Assembly: GCF_004193775.1 (NCBI RefSeq)
Contig: NC_041018.1
Span: 33,114,913 to 33,178,912, forward strand
Origin: Glycine soja
Lineage: Eukaryota > Streptophyta > Magnoliopsida > Fabales > Fabaceae
DNA: 64,000 nt
Reading direction: 5' to 3'
Shown here piece after piece: positions 1 through 10,762 of this stretch; position 1 is the first letter of the stretch, and each line of letters opens with the position of its first letter. The translations under genes and the position numbers were made by a program. The notes beneath the pieces are model-generated. The model saw only the letters and a program-made list of their open reading frames with translations. It was not told the DNA's origin and ran no database searches.

Positions 1-940
1 TCCGGCAAAGAACTTTTTGGTTGCCTATTATATCGCTGTCCTTTTCCGGCGTGTTTCTCGGTGAATTCTATCGTTTCGCTGGCTATTTATGACAACACAC
101 ACACACATCCTGTGCTTTTATATCTGTTTTAAGTCTGATTCCAGAAAGGGCACTACATCTCCCAAACAAGTTTATACTCAATAATCTAAAACATTCTACT
201 TAAAATATTAACATCTTCTCTTATTCTACAAAACAAAGATTAAACACTATTCCCATAAATTACTAAAAAATTCTATATCAGTTCAGACTATTCAGTGAGT
301 TCAATTTAAGATACAAAATTGACATAACTAGATGATAATCCTTAATACCAACATGACAAGCTAAATTGGAAACGCTTATAATGAGCTAAACCAAATCAAG
401 TAAAAATATTTTGCAGTTAAACTAACAGTCTCCAGTTGCCAATTTTTCAAGACTAAATGAGAATTAAGATAGTATTCAATAACATCGAGTAAACTCATCT
501 TAGTTCACCCAAATAATACCAAGGGCATCAATGTGGTCATCCAACAAAAACGAACTTCAATTTAATCTCTCAATGATGAAAAGTGACATCAAAATTATCC
601 CTTCTGTTTAATTCAAAAAATAAATATAAAAAAATCTTTTTTCTAATGAGTGTTTACTAACTCTTTTAGAAACTGAAATCAAAATTTTCAAGTTTCAATG
701 ATACACAAAAGAAAGATATGCTTTTCCATATTACAATTATGTCAAAGCTCAAGAAACCTCATTGCTATGGCTGAATTTTGGCCTTCTGCCATCCACCATT
801 GATAAAAACAGAAGTATGTACATAATATTGATTAATGTTAAATTATTAATTAAAATCATAAGGTCGTGAAGAGGTGTGTCCATCACTTCATCTATAGAGT
901 GATTATAGATTCAGTAGTAAATGACAAGACCAGCTCTTAC
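1..940 (-). other. First intron of TIC236 (partial), no exon recognised
   Basis: This stretch lies downstream of the splice donor that ends the TIC236 exon on the minus strand. It is AT-rich, has stops in all frames, and none of the conserved TIC236 domain continues here, so it reads as intron running off the window. The first ~110 bases are more GC-rich and carry a short CA run, but I recognise no protein in them. The next coding exon must lie before position 1. Confidence 0.6.
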
Positions 941-942
941 CT
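936..942 (-). other. 5' splice site ending TIC236 exon 1
   Basis: On the minus strand the sequence reads TTAG|GTAAGAG, a near-consensus plant donor with the GT at 940-939. Splicing here keeps the reading frame open and removes the in-frame TAA that would otherwise end the protein at 654 residues. Confidence 0.85.
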
Positions 943-2901
943 AACTTCCTTGTCACCATATGCAAGTAGCATCAGTGTTGCACCTCTGAAATGAACTGAA
1001 TCCAGCGTAACAGGCAGAGTCTTCGTAACGCCTTCAGACTGCACAAAATCTACCCCATCAACATGTTCTGAAACAATATCTTCAACTTTCAGACCCACAT
1101 CAGACTTCAACATTTCAATGGAACCAGAAAGAAAATGAGATATCAACTCTTCAATATTTTTTAAAAATGAGGTTAAGCCAAATTTCACGAGCAAGTGCTC
1201 AAATGGATTTTGAAAATAAGTTGCCAACTGAGGCTCAGGCTTCACAATACCCAAATCTTCAGATGGCAAACCCTGTTGGCCCCCTGATGAACTATCATTA
1301 TCATCAATTTGATTCTCAGCAACATATGGTACAAACTCCTCATTTTTCACTGTACTACTATTTGGATTAGCAGGTTTTGCAACATCATCACTAGATTGCA
1401 AATTTTCAATTTCACTCTCTCTTGTCCGTAAAGTTGAATCACAGACAAACTTTAAATAATCTGATTGACTGCTAACATTTTCATTTACTAAGGGGGACTG
1501 GAATCCCAGATCTTTGAATTGTGTTCCACTTTGGTTATCATCACTTCTATTTTCATCACTAACAATAACAGATATTGTATTTCTGTCAACCTCACTTTTC
1601 ACCAAATGCATATCATGACTCATAAAACCATAACTTTCAGAAGGTGATGAAGGCTCCTCAAACTTCCATTGTGGTTGATCACAAAAGTATGCATGAGCAG
1701 CTGATGCACTACGTTCCAATATTATCTTTTTGATAGCACCACCAGATGCAAAGATGTTACTCCCATTAGCCTTCCTATTCAACTTGTGTTTCCTAAGCCC
1801 TGATATTACTCTGGACCAAAATCGAAGTCCCAATCCAGGAAATCTTACTCCAAATGATTTTTCCAAAGCTGTGTGTTTCGTATCATAATTAACACCTTTG
1901 TCCATCAACCAATGATCGTGCTTCCCATCATTCATACAGAAAAAGGGCGCAGACTCAGTTGACTCCAACGATCGAGTTTCAATCTCCTTTAAACCATCAT
2001 CACCTTTGGATAGACCACAACTCCGCTCAGAAACAAAGTACCCCACCTCAGCAGCTTCCCTAGCTGCACCATCCCTTTCTCTTTCCCACTGAGCAAAGGC
2101 TTCCTCTCGTGCAAGCCTCCTAGTTCTCGTGCGATAATCTATCCCCTCTTCAGCCGAGAAACTTCTCTCCCTGCCTCCTTCATTGAAGGGTATTCCCAAC
2201 CAAGTAAAGTCCTTCCTCTGCACCACCAAGAAACTTGGATGCAACAAAACTGCATCAATCACCAACTTCCCCCTCCTCAAGCTCACAAAGGGACGGAGGC
2301 GGAGCTTAACCGTGGGAGCCTCACCACACGAAAACTCCTCCTTGTGAGGCCCAAACGAGCACGACTCCAACGTGATGCTCAACGGCGAAATCCGCCGAAC
2401 CTTGCCAAACACAAGGTCACGCTGAATGTGCTCACTGATTGCTGCACAAACAGAAGGCAACAAATTGGCCTCAATGAAACCCTTTGCTTTGTTCTGTCCA
2501 TACCACACCAACATACACACCCCAGCAATAACAGCAGTGTAAACAGAAGCCCTTATCAGAAAAAGCCCCTCTTCCCACAACGGTGTCAAATAACTAACCA
2601 ATGACTCACCCCTAAAATAAGGTTCCCTGGCACATTCTAACCTCGACTCACTTCTCAAAATCACGTCTTTTCCCAATAACCCCACGTTTTTTTGCCCCGA
2701 AAAAGATGAAAACCGTAACGCTTGGCTTACCAAACGACACCGTTTTGGGGAGACGCAGCACGTGCAACTGCAGAGACCATTCTTCTGCAGCAACAACTTC
2801 CTCTTGTCCAAACGAAAAGGGTTCCTCTTGCCGGTGGTGCCGCTTTCCAAAGAACCATGCAGACTTGTCCAGAAAAACAAGGTGTGGTTTTTCAGACTCA
2901 T
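941..2901 (-). CDS. TIC236: TIC236 first coding exon (TamB-like inner envelope protein of chloroplast import), partial gene
   Basis: TIC236 (EMB2410 / SSG4 family) anchors in the inner plastid envelope and bridges to Toc75 during preprotein import; its large C-terminal half is TamB/DUF490-like. Here only the N-terminal ~653 residues are present. Residues 1-75 are rich in Ser, Lys and Arg and poor in acidic residues, as in a transit peptide. Residues ~112-134 form one hydrophobic segment before WYGQNKAKGF. The following block, with VFGKVRRISPLSITL, FSCGEAPTVKLRLRPF and DFTWLGIPF, closely matches the Arabidopsis protein as I remember it. A low-complexity acidic linker follows, and the exon ends at LDSVHFRGATLMLLAYGDKEVR. 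The apparent stop TAA lies inside the donor AG|GTAAGAG, so it is intronic. The start MSLK matches the Arabidopsis start. No frameshift is seen, so the gene is probably functional. Confidence 0.92.
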
Positions 2902-2914
2902 TGTTGGGTCTCAT
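2648..2914 (-). other. Overlapping upstream ORF of TIC236 (88 codons)
   Basis: An ATG 13 nt upstream of the TIC236 start opens a different frame of 88 codons that runs well into the main coding exon. The peptide is not recognised and is probably not a protein in its own right. If the upstream ATG lies in the mRNA it would compete with the main start, so it may lower translation. This is inference from position only. Confidence 0.3.
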
Positions 2915-3260
2915 TTCAGAAGAATCATCATTCTAACAAAACACAAATTTCGACTCTCTGCATCATCATCATAAGGACGAAAAATAAGGTGTGGTTTTGG
3001 GGGCGTTGTGAAAGTGTGAAACTGTGTTTTGTTACTCTGTAGGCGAGAGACAACCTCGGAGGATAAGAACGATGGGAGTGTGGAGTCTGAGAAATTTTTG
3101 TTTGTGTTGTGTTTTGCTTATGACCAGGGAACTCTGCTCTGCCTAATGGTTAAGATTGGGAGAGACTAAATTGTTTGGTTGTGTTTCGAGGTGGAAAGGT
3201 TAAAAAAGGGATTTTAGTTTTGGGAAAACATACTTTGGTTCGCCTGTTCGCCCAAATTTC
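2902..3260 (-). promoter_or_regulatory. TIC236 5' leader and proximal promoter, with upstream ATGs
   Basis: The 360 bases upstream of the TIC236 start are less AT-rich than the spacer beyond and contain no transposon. Reading the minus strand, several ATGs precede the main start, including a run of ATG triplets near 2970 and an ATG at 2914. No convincing TATA box stands out, which is common for housekeeping plastid genes. The boundary with the AT-rich spacer near 3260 is approximate. Confidence 0.5.
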
Positions 3261-4212
3261 TCTACCCTTCACTTATCACTCCCAATCTTAATTTTGATAT
3301 ATATTTAATTTTTGTTTTTAATTTATAGTAATGTTAATAATAAAGGAAATATTTGTATTTTTAAATCATGTTATTTTTAAATCATTTTTCTTCCTTTCAC
3401 ATTTTATGGAATAATGTTATTTTTAAATTATTTCTTAAATTTTTATTTTTTTCTTCTAACCTATTTTTTATTAATAATAAAGGAAATAAGATCATTTAGC
3501 GTTTATATTTTATTGAACAATTTTATCTTTAAAATTTTTATTTTTTCTTCTAAATTACATTTCCCGCTACTTTTATATTGTTAACTTTTTTATTTTTTCA
3601 TATTTTTTGTATTAATTGTATTAAACTTCTATCTTTTTTATTATTTAAAAATTTAGAGATGCACGCTTCACTTCCCTTAGTTCATGATAAAAAAAAAGTC
3701 GTTTTTGCTCCTTGATATTTGAAAAGTTTGTTTTTTTATTGATGTTGTTAGGATTTCTCCGTTAACTAGTGACATGGTCATTAAAATTTTAAAAATACGA
3801 TTTGTAGTGGTTTTAAAACACTCAATATTCATTTCAATTTATAAATTACAATTTATGGCGGTTAAAAATTGTCTGAACCAATTTTAACTTTGCGGACAAG
3901 ATTGGAGAGGAGATTTGTGTGTTTGGTGGAGTTGCACGATGAGTAAGGAGGAAAGAGAGCGTTTTTTAGGAAATCTCTCATGCAAAATTTTAGAGAAACT
4001 ACTTATTGAACAAGTGCTCTAAATATGCACCATGTTATATAATATAAAGCGCGTAGCAATCCCTTATCCCTCTCTTTCTCTCTCTTCACCTTAACCACAT
4101 GATGCCTTTGCATAGCAAAGGCCATAGGATCCAATTGTTAATTCCCTTTCCCTATGTCATTTGTTGAATAATATCTCAAGCTGCTAGTATCACATGGTAT
4201 GGCATTCAATCA
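3261..4212. other. AT-rich spacer with a MITE-like relic at 3690-3900
   Basis: No gene is visible. Between about 3690 and 3900 the sequence resembles 16010-16215 and, in reverse orientation, 54640-54846. Shared features are a 'ttgttaggatttctccgttaact' type block, a 'gacatggtcattaaaa' type block and a tail ending in 'ttatggcggttaaaa'. This points to a short, old, non-autonomous DNA element family. The rest is poly-A/T-rich sequence. Confidence 0.4.
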
Positions 4213-4858
4213 TCTTCCTAACACAGATAGTCAAATATGTTCTCATAATTCCTATTAGAGCAGTCACTAGTGTCAATACAAGCATATGTCATCAAACTAG
4301 AGTCTTCTTAATTATATATAGGTGCATGGTCATAAAAGCTTATGAGTTGCAAACTACTCCATTAGAAACTTGAGATGCAAAGAAAGAAAAAAATGTAGGT
4401 GTTGCAACCAAAAACAAAAAAGCTAATGGAGGAAGGATCCTCTCACCAACATCAAAATAACGAAGAGTATTAATAGTGGACTTATATGAGTAATCCCCAA
4501 CCTACTTCTTTTCGGCATGACCTGTCCATCCAAAAGTTACATGATTTAAGTCACAACAAAACCCAACATAAACTAACTTGCAATTAATGTATTTTGGAAC
4601 CTTTAGTATACAATGTTGAATTGCAATAATAAGTATTAACCATAGCAAATAAATTCTTGAAAAGGGGTTAAGGCTAGAGATATTGATAAGGATATATAGA
4701 AAGGGAAAAAAAAGGAATAAGTTCCATTGACTAAAGGTGTTACAATAGGTGTTTTGCCCCACCAATGTGAGAAAGATGGGCTTAGGTTTTGACATTGAGA
4801 TCAAAACTAAAGTTCCAGTGACTGAATCTGAGCAAGAAAGAGAAAGAGAAGAAATGTA
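4213..4858 (-). repeat. Left arm of a ~640-bp inverted repeat pair (partner 9225-9865)
   Basis: Read on the minus strand, this segment matches 9225-9865 along its length with scattered substitutions and small indels. Shared landmarks are the 'catcttcctaacac' end, 'gacatatgcttgtatt', 'ttgggttttgttgtga' and 'gtcaaaacctaagcc'. A short peptide, SMSKPKPI-LTL-G-NTY, is shared by both arms in corresponding frames but the frames are broken elsewhere. Function unknown; a gene-derived or foldback-transposon repeat are both possible. Confidence 0.6.
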
Positions 4859-5235
4859 AAGATTTCACCTTATATGTGAAAGATGTGAAAGTTTGAAAAA
4901 CACTTCCTATGTAGTATCAACTACTCTTCGTCATCCTATTCAAAGATCCATTGATCCCAATGTAAATAGATGTTTCCAATCAAAGGATCAAAGTGGTCAT
5001 GAAAATCACAGTGAAAAATATGAGAGAAAAAGTGTCACACTTGAAGTTCTTCGGAAAAACTCATTTCTATGGCCTTAGAAAAAAATAATTGATTAAGCCA
5101 TAGAAATAGTCAACTATATTGTTTTTCGCATCGCCTAGGTTCACTAATGAACAATGAGTCGATTATATTAGCATATAGTTGAGTGTTTATGAAAGTGAAC
5201 AAACTCTTTAGATAAAAATGAGTTTTTCAAAGGAC
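4859..5235. other. Spacer, nothing recognised
   Basis: AT-rich sequence between the inverted-repeat arm and repeat R1a. The short open frame starting at 4893 has no recognisable features and is not supported as a gene. Confidence 0.5.
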
Positions 5236-5835
5236 TTTTTCGCAAGTTTGAAATCTTTTCACAAGCAGTTACAGAAAATGAGCTAATGAAAACAAGTTTT
5301 AGTAAAGATTGTCCAAAGATGAAAATAGATTTTCACTAAACAAGTTATCAAAGATCTTGTGTGTCCAAAGGTGTGTTTGAAAGAAAACAAGTTAAAAACA
5401 CAAGAACACTTCTTTTTATACTGGTTCACTCAAAATGTGAGCTATGTTTAGGTCTCCTTCAACCTTAGAAGGGATCCATTAATTAAATATATTACAAGTA
5501 TTTCTTGGGTCACTTTTGGCAAACTCTCAATGTCACCTTGAGATTAATAAACACCCAAGTATTGATCACTAAGTCACTCCTGACTTTCTCAAACTAGAAT
5601 TTTGAAAGATTTACAAAAAAAATCAACTCTCACAGAGAGAATAAGCAATACAAAGCAAATACAAAAACAACTTCGTTATGCAAAAAATAACACTTTTAGA
5701 ACAGATGATCGTCTAAAGATGAGAGCTTTGATTCATAAGTTTTTCAACACTTTGTGTTCTCAAAATTGCAAAGTTCTTTTTCTTCAAAGCTTCAATCTTG
5801 AATATATATAGGCTACAATTATGAGAAGAATTAAA
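5236..5835 (-). repeat. LTR-like repeat R1, copy a
   Basis: This ~600-bp block is a direct repeat of 7605-8300. Shared blocks include 'aagattgtccaaagatgaaa', 'cttgtgtgtccaaagg', a 'tttttatactggttcactca' block, 'attaaatatattacaagta', 'cactaagtcactcctg' and 'cttcaaagcttcaatcttga'. The 'ttatactggttcactc' block also occurs, in the same orientation, in the Sirevirus LTRs further right, so R1 is best read as an antisense, truncated Sirevirus-type LTR. No coding region accompanies it. Confidence 0.6.
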
Positions 5836-7604
5836 CTATGTGAAGCTGGACTTGATTAGCAATGGGAGACAGGTTTTACCCTACCTAAGCATGAGTAGGT
5901 GAGAACTTACGTGAATACGTGATGAAATCAAAATTACATATTCTTTTATAGGAAATAATACACTTGACAAAAACATGTTTCTATTATATAATGTAACTTG
6001 ATAGCATCATTACAACACAGAAAATGAATTTGTTAAGGTATTTTTGTTAAAAAGAAGAAAAAGGGCAAAAAAGTTGAGGAGTTGAAAGCCTAAAATATAA
6101 GGTGCAAAAATGAAGGCACAAATCACACTCTTTAGGTATTTGCCTATGACATTGACACCCCTTGTCTTTGATCTTGGCTCCCTCACTTTTTTTTGTATTT
6201 TTAAATAAAGATGTCCTTGACAAAAATTAGCTTCTATTGTGTTTAACTACACAATGAAAACTTGTTCCATTATGTATGTGGATCAAACACACAATTGAAA
6301 CTATTTTTCATTTTGTATTTCATTCAAAATGAACAACGAAAACTACTTTTTTCATTGTGTATTGTAGGTTGGCACCCCTTGTGTCAATAAACTACACAAC
6401 AAAATAAGTTAAAATATATATTTCAATCAAAATCCATAACAAAAAGTAGTTTCCATTATTGAAATCAAGAAGTTTCCATAGACAAATTAAATTACAAACA
6501 AAAATAATATCAAAATTAGAAAAATCAATTTTTAAAGAACTAACCAATTATTTCATTAAAATCATTTTTATGGAGCTCATCATTATAGAAGGTCCCTTTT
6601 AAGATCAAACAATTTCATCCTATTAATTATGATTATATGTGTGATAGCATCTCCTATTTCGAGAATATTAATGCAACCGATTTATTGAAATTGCTTGTGA
6701 TATCCTTTTTTTTAGTTTTTAGAATCTATTTCTCGTTGGAACTCTTTCCTTATTAAAAGGAATCAAAGAATTAGTAGATCAGCTCCCAGTACTAAGTAGC
6801 AGCACAAAAATTGTATCCATTTTCATGATATTATGCATGGGTAAGATATATTATGGTGAATTCGTCAAATTCCATTATGTCTTTCAAAATGGAATATATC
6901 TTATAAGTGAGATATAATATCTTATTAGTGATATAAGGAATCTAATAAGTGAGATTTCGGGTAATTGTTTATATAATTTTTTTTTATCTGAAGAAATTAT
7001 TCATCAAAATAATGAGTTACTATATATGAGGATTCTAAGTAAGAAAATAAACTTGATTCTCTTTTTCCAAAGTTACAAATAATTATTTATTGTTAAAAAA
7101 TCCAATTCTTATCAAGTAAACTTTGATAAACATTCAATACCCGAGTAGGCTTTTTAAGTTGATAATGCATTTTGGGTGATCCCAAACTTTGCAATTGTTA
7201 TCTTGGCCACAATTACAAAACATCAAATTATAAAATTAAGTGAATGAATGAAACAATAGAAATTTAAGAATATACAGTTGAAAAATTATATGTTAATACA
7301 ATTTACATATTATATATTACATTCATTTGTGTTAAATTTGAAAGACAATTAGTATTTAAACATAAAAATGCCAAATGTTATATATAATATAATGTTTTTT
7401 TTATATAAAACTGCAAGTTTTGATTTAGAATAAAAATATATATATGTTCCATGAATAAATTTTGATAATTATAGAGATAAAAAAAATTGTATATCTTATT
7501 GTGATATTAAAAATTAATGAATATTTTAAAAATTACATAAATATCAAGCAAAGGACATGAAAGCATTGTAATCTATTGGTTGTTGTTAATGAAATAAATG
7601 AAAC
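5836..7604. other. AT-rich spacer, no gene seen
   Basis: About 1.8 kb with no open frame of note. It contains repeated short phrases around 'cattgtgta/cattttgtat' at 6240-6360 and 'tataagtgagatat' at 6890-6960, which look like decayed small repeats. I see no RNA gene or recognisable transposon ends. Confidence 0.5.
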
Positions 7605-8300
7605 ATGTTTGAAGGGGGAGGAATAGTGTGTTAGTCAAATCTATAACTTTTTTGTCAAGTTTGAAATCTTTTGGCAAGCAAAAAAACGAGCTTATGGAAA
7701 CAAGTTTAGATAAAGATTGTCCAAAGATGAAAATAGATTTTCACTAAACAACTTGACAAAGATCTTGTGTGTCCAAAGGGGTGTTCAAAAGAAAACAAGT
7801 TAAAAACACAAGAATACCATTTTTATACTGATTCACTCAAACTGTGAGTTATTTCCAGTTCTCCTTCAACCCTAGGTTTCCATTAATTAAATATATTACA
7901 AGTATTCTTCTAGTGTCACTCTTGGTCGCTTACAACATGTATTTTCTAGGTCACTTATGACAAACTCTCAATCTCACCCTGAGATTAATAAACACCGAAG
8001 TATTCATTGATCACTAAGCCACTCTGGCTTTCTCAAACTAGAAGTTTGAAAGATTTACAAAGAAATCAACTCACACAAAGAGAATAAGCAATACAAATAA
8101 AATACATAAATAACTTTGCTATGCAAAGAATAACACTTCTAGAACAGATGATCTCTAGAGATGAGACCTTTGAATCATAAGTTTTTCAACACTTTTTGTT
8201 CTCAAAATTGCAAAGTTCTTTTTCTTCAAAGCTTCAATCTTGAATATATAGGGTACACTGGATATGACTATTGTGGAGATTGGAACCTTCCAATTTTTCC
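7605..8300 (-). repeat. LTR-like repeat R1, copy b
   Basis: Direct repeat of 5236-5835, and slightly longer on the left, where it includes the 'gggggaggaatagtgtgttagtcaaa' type start (given here only as a landmark near 7614). The same start, as 'ggagggttgaataatatgttaatcaaa', is split by the gypsy insertion at 19689/32750, so the nested host fragment is a third copy of R1. It is antisense relative to the Sirevirus LTR orientation inferred from the element at 40765-51934. Confidence 0.6.
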
Positions 8301-8435
8301 ATTTACAAATAGATTTTTTCCTTGTGTTACATACCAGCTTATGGCAGTGACAGAGAGAGACCAAAGGTACAATCTTTTAACTAAGCAACGATCACCTTAT
8401 ATATCTCCACTACTTGTACAAAGAAAGTTTTGCAT

Positions 8436-8856
8436 AAAATAGGCTTAAATACGTTTTTAGTTCTTGCAATTTAGCACTTATTTTTATCCATCCTTGTAAT
8501 TTTTTTTTGTTGTAGCCATTACAAATTGTGTTTTTTGTCCTTAAAACAATTTAGATAGCATTTTTTTCTCTATTTAAAGAACAATTGTTATAAGAATTCA
8601 TGTTGTTGCAATCACCCCTTTCATAAAGCCACAAAATTCAAATGTATTAATACTTCATTTATTGTTTTCCAACAAATTTTTTTTTTTTCTATTCAGAATC
8701 CATTTTTATTTATTGATACTCAAAATGAATTAATTATATAAGTAAATAGATATGAATTTTAAAAATAAAAAATAAAATAGTTGTTTGAAAACAATAAATG
8801 AAGTATTAATACATTTGAATTTTGTGGCCTTATTAAAAGGGTGATTGCAACAACAT
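8436..8856. mobile_element. Hairpin MITE, copy 1
   Basis: The unit begins with AAAATAGGCTTAAATACG and contains a near-perfect inverted repeat. The left arm is about 8600-8675 and the right arm about 8781-8856. The arms share 'caatcaccccttt', 'caaaattcaaatgtatt' and 'cttcatttattgtttt' blocks, with ~105 bases between them. A second copy starts at 63629 and is cut by the window end. There is no coding capacity. The long stem could give hairpin RNA if transcribed. Confidence 0.65.
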
Positions 8857-9224
8857 ATTTGGGTTTTTTTTTTTTTTTTTGCGAAACACCTTTAGAATAC
8901 TTAGCTTCCTATTTGTTGCTAGAATTAGGAATTGGCCTCCAAACTTTTGACATATTTCTTTTCTTTGATGCACCATTCTTTTGGTTTTATGGATTCATTT
9001 CTTTAACAAGTTCAACTACTTGATCATCATCATATGAATCTTCAACAATTGTAATAATAGTTGTTCCTTTTCCATAAAACAACTTTTGTTTGGATGCTTC
9101 CCCTCTTGTTTCTCTCTTTATTTGTCCTTTTGCACCTTTCATATTCTTCATCGCTTTTCCAAACCAAAGAAGTCTATTGGTCATTCTTTGACTGTGGCAA
9201 GCTTTGGACACTTCTCCATTTCTT
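8857..9224 (-). pseudogene. Possible gene relic, unrecognised
   Basis: On the minus strand a 74-codon frame (9211 to 8987) and neighbouring frames give protein-like composition: a Lys/Arg-rich part, then an acidic DSYDDDQVVELVKEMNP part. Just upstream, in another frame, is REEMEKCPKLATVKE. The pieces sit in three frames with stops, as in a decayed gene. A distant resemblance to lysine-rich regions of B3-domain (DUF313) proteins is possible but I would not assign it. It abuts the inverted-repeat arm at 9225. Confidence 0.25.
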
Positions 9225-9865
9225 CTCTTTCTCTTTCTTCCTTAGATTTAATCATGGAACTTTAGATTTGATATCCATGTCAAAACCTAAGCCTATCCTT
9301 CTCACATTGTTGGGTCCAAACACCTATTTTTATTCCTTTTTTTCTTCTTTCTATATATCCTGTTTAGTAACTCTGGCCTTACCCCCTTTTCAAGAATTTG
9401 TTTGCCATGATTAATACTTGTGTTATTGTAATTCAACATTGTATTCTAAAAGTTCCAAAAGACATTGCAAGTTAGCCTATGTTGGGTTTTGTTGTGACTA
9501 AAATCATGCAACTTTTGCATGGAAAGGTCATGAGGAAAAGAAGTAGGTCAAGGATTACCCGTATAGTCCACTATTAATACTCGTAAGTATATTGATGTTG
9601 ATGAGAGGAGGCTTCTTGCATTTTATTTTTCTTTTGTTGAAATACCTACATTTTCTTTCTTTCTTTGCATTTCAAGTTGTTGATGGAGCAATTTGAAACT
9701 CATAAACTTTTGTGACCATACACCTATATATAATCAGGAAGACTCTAGTTTGATGACATATGCTTGTATTAACATTGGTGACTGCTCTAACAAGAATTCT
9801 TAGATTATTTTGAGGAAATATATAATTCAAAACAACATTTGACTATTAGTGTTAGGAAGAAGATT
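9225..9865 (+). repeat. Right arm of the inverted repeat pair (partner 4213-4858)
   Basis: Reverse-complement match to 4213-4858. It ends at 9865, exactly where a SIRE1-like LTR fragment begins with TGTTGGATC, so the LTR inserted into or recombined with this arm. The frame from 9061 through this arm encodes many hydrophobic residues but has no recognised domain; I do not call it a gene. Confidence 0.6.
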
Positions 9866-10757
9866 TGTTGGATCAAGTGGCCTCAGAATAATTAAGAAGG
9901 GGGGGGGTTGAATTAATTATTCCTAAACCTTTACTAATTAAAAAATTACTCTTCTAAGGCTTTTACTAAATTGTTAAGAGAATGAGGAGTAGAAGAGAAA
10001 CTTAACAGAAAGTAAAAGCGGAAATTAAATGCACAACGGAAATTAAAAGAGTAGGGAAGAAGGAGACAAGCACACAAGAGTTTTTATACTGGTTCGATAA
10101 CAACCCGTGCCTACATCCAGTCCCCAAGCGACCTGCGGTCCTTGAGATTTCTTTCAACCTTGTAAAAAGCCTTTTACAAGCAAAGATCCACAAGGGATGT
10201 ACCCTCCCTTGTTCTCTTTGAACCTAGTGGATGTACCCTCCACTAGAACAAATCCACAAGAGATGTACCCTCTCTTGTTCTCAGTCAAACCAAAGTAGAT
10301 GTACCCTCTACTTGTACCACAAAGGATGTACCCTCCAATATGTTAAGACAAAGATCTCAGGCGGTTAAACCTTTGATACTTTGTGAATAGGGATACAAAA
10401 GAATTCTCAGGTGGTTAGTCCTTTGAACACTTTTGTATAAGGGAATGAGAAGAATCAAAAGAATTCTCAGACTGTGTCGTTTTGAATTCTTTGACAAGGG
10501 AGAAGGGAGACACAAAAGAATTCAGGCAGTTATTCCTTTGTTCTTTTGGAAAAGGGAGAAGAGAGACACAAAAAGAATTCAGGCGGTTAGTCCTTGGCGA
10601 ATTCTTTTTGGCAAAGGGAGAAGAGAAGAAAAGAATGAATAGCACAAGTTTTCAAGGTTTAGAAAATCAGAAAACTTTGGAAAAATTTTGGTACAAAGAA
10701 GAAGAAGAAGTTCAAAGAGATTCAAGGCTTGTAAAGGATTGTATGAATAAGTGTTCT
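9866..10757 (-). mobile_element. SIRE1-like LTR fragment, antisense
   Basis: It starts TGTTGGATCAAGTGG, the complement of the 3' end of the LTR at 52120-53805. It follows that LTR through the polypurine-like run, the 'ttttatactggttcg' block, the GTACCC hairpin array and the GAATTC-containing array. Near 10757 it stops and an oppositely oriented copy takes over. There is no internal coding sequence, so this is a truncated LTR. Confidence 0.75.
10191..10345 (-). repeat. Stem-loop array in SIRE1-like LTR, copy 1
   Basis: Five stem-loops occur in a row, four of them strong: 10191-10211, 10224-10246, 10257-10277 and 10293-10313, then an imperfect one near 10320-10344. Every loop is TGTACCC. The left stem arms are CAAGGGA, CTAGTGGA, CAAGAGA and AAGTAGA, each followed after the loop by its own complement. 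See the matching arrays at 11728-11881 and 52444-52595. Confidence 0.8.
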
Positions 10758-10762
10758 AGATT

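Noticed and set aside
937..940. Stop codon ending a 654-residue TIC236-like protein
   Set aside because: The TAA lies within a strong splice donor, and the family protein continues for well over a thousand residues.
1167..1370. A plus-strand frame within TIC236 exon 1
   Set aside because: Antisense shadow of the acidic linker region.
2239..3042. Plus-strand open frames overlapping TIC236 exon 1 and its leader
   Set aside because: They are shadows of the minus-strand coding exon and have no independent features.
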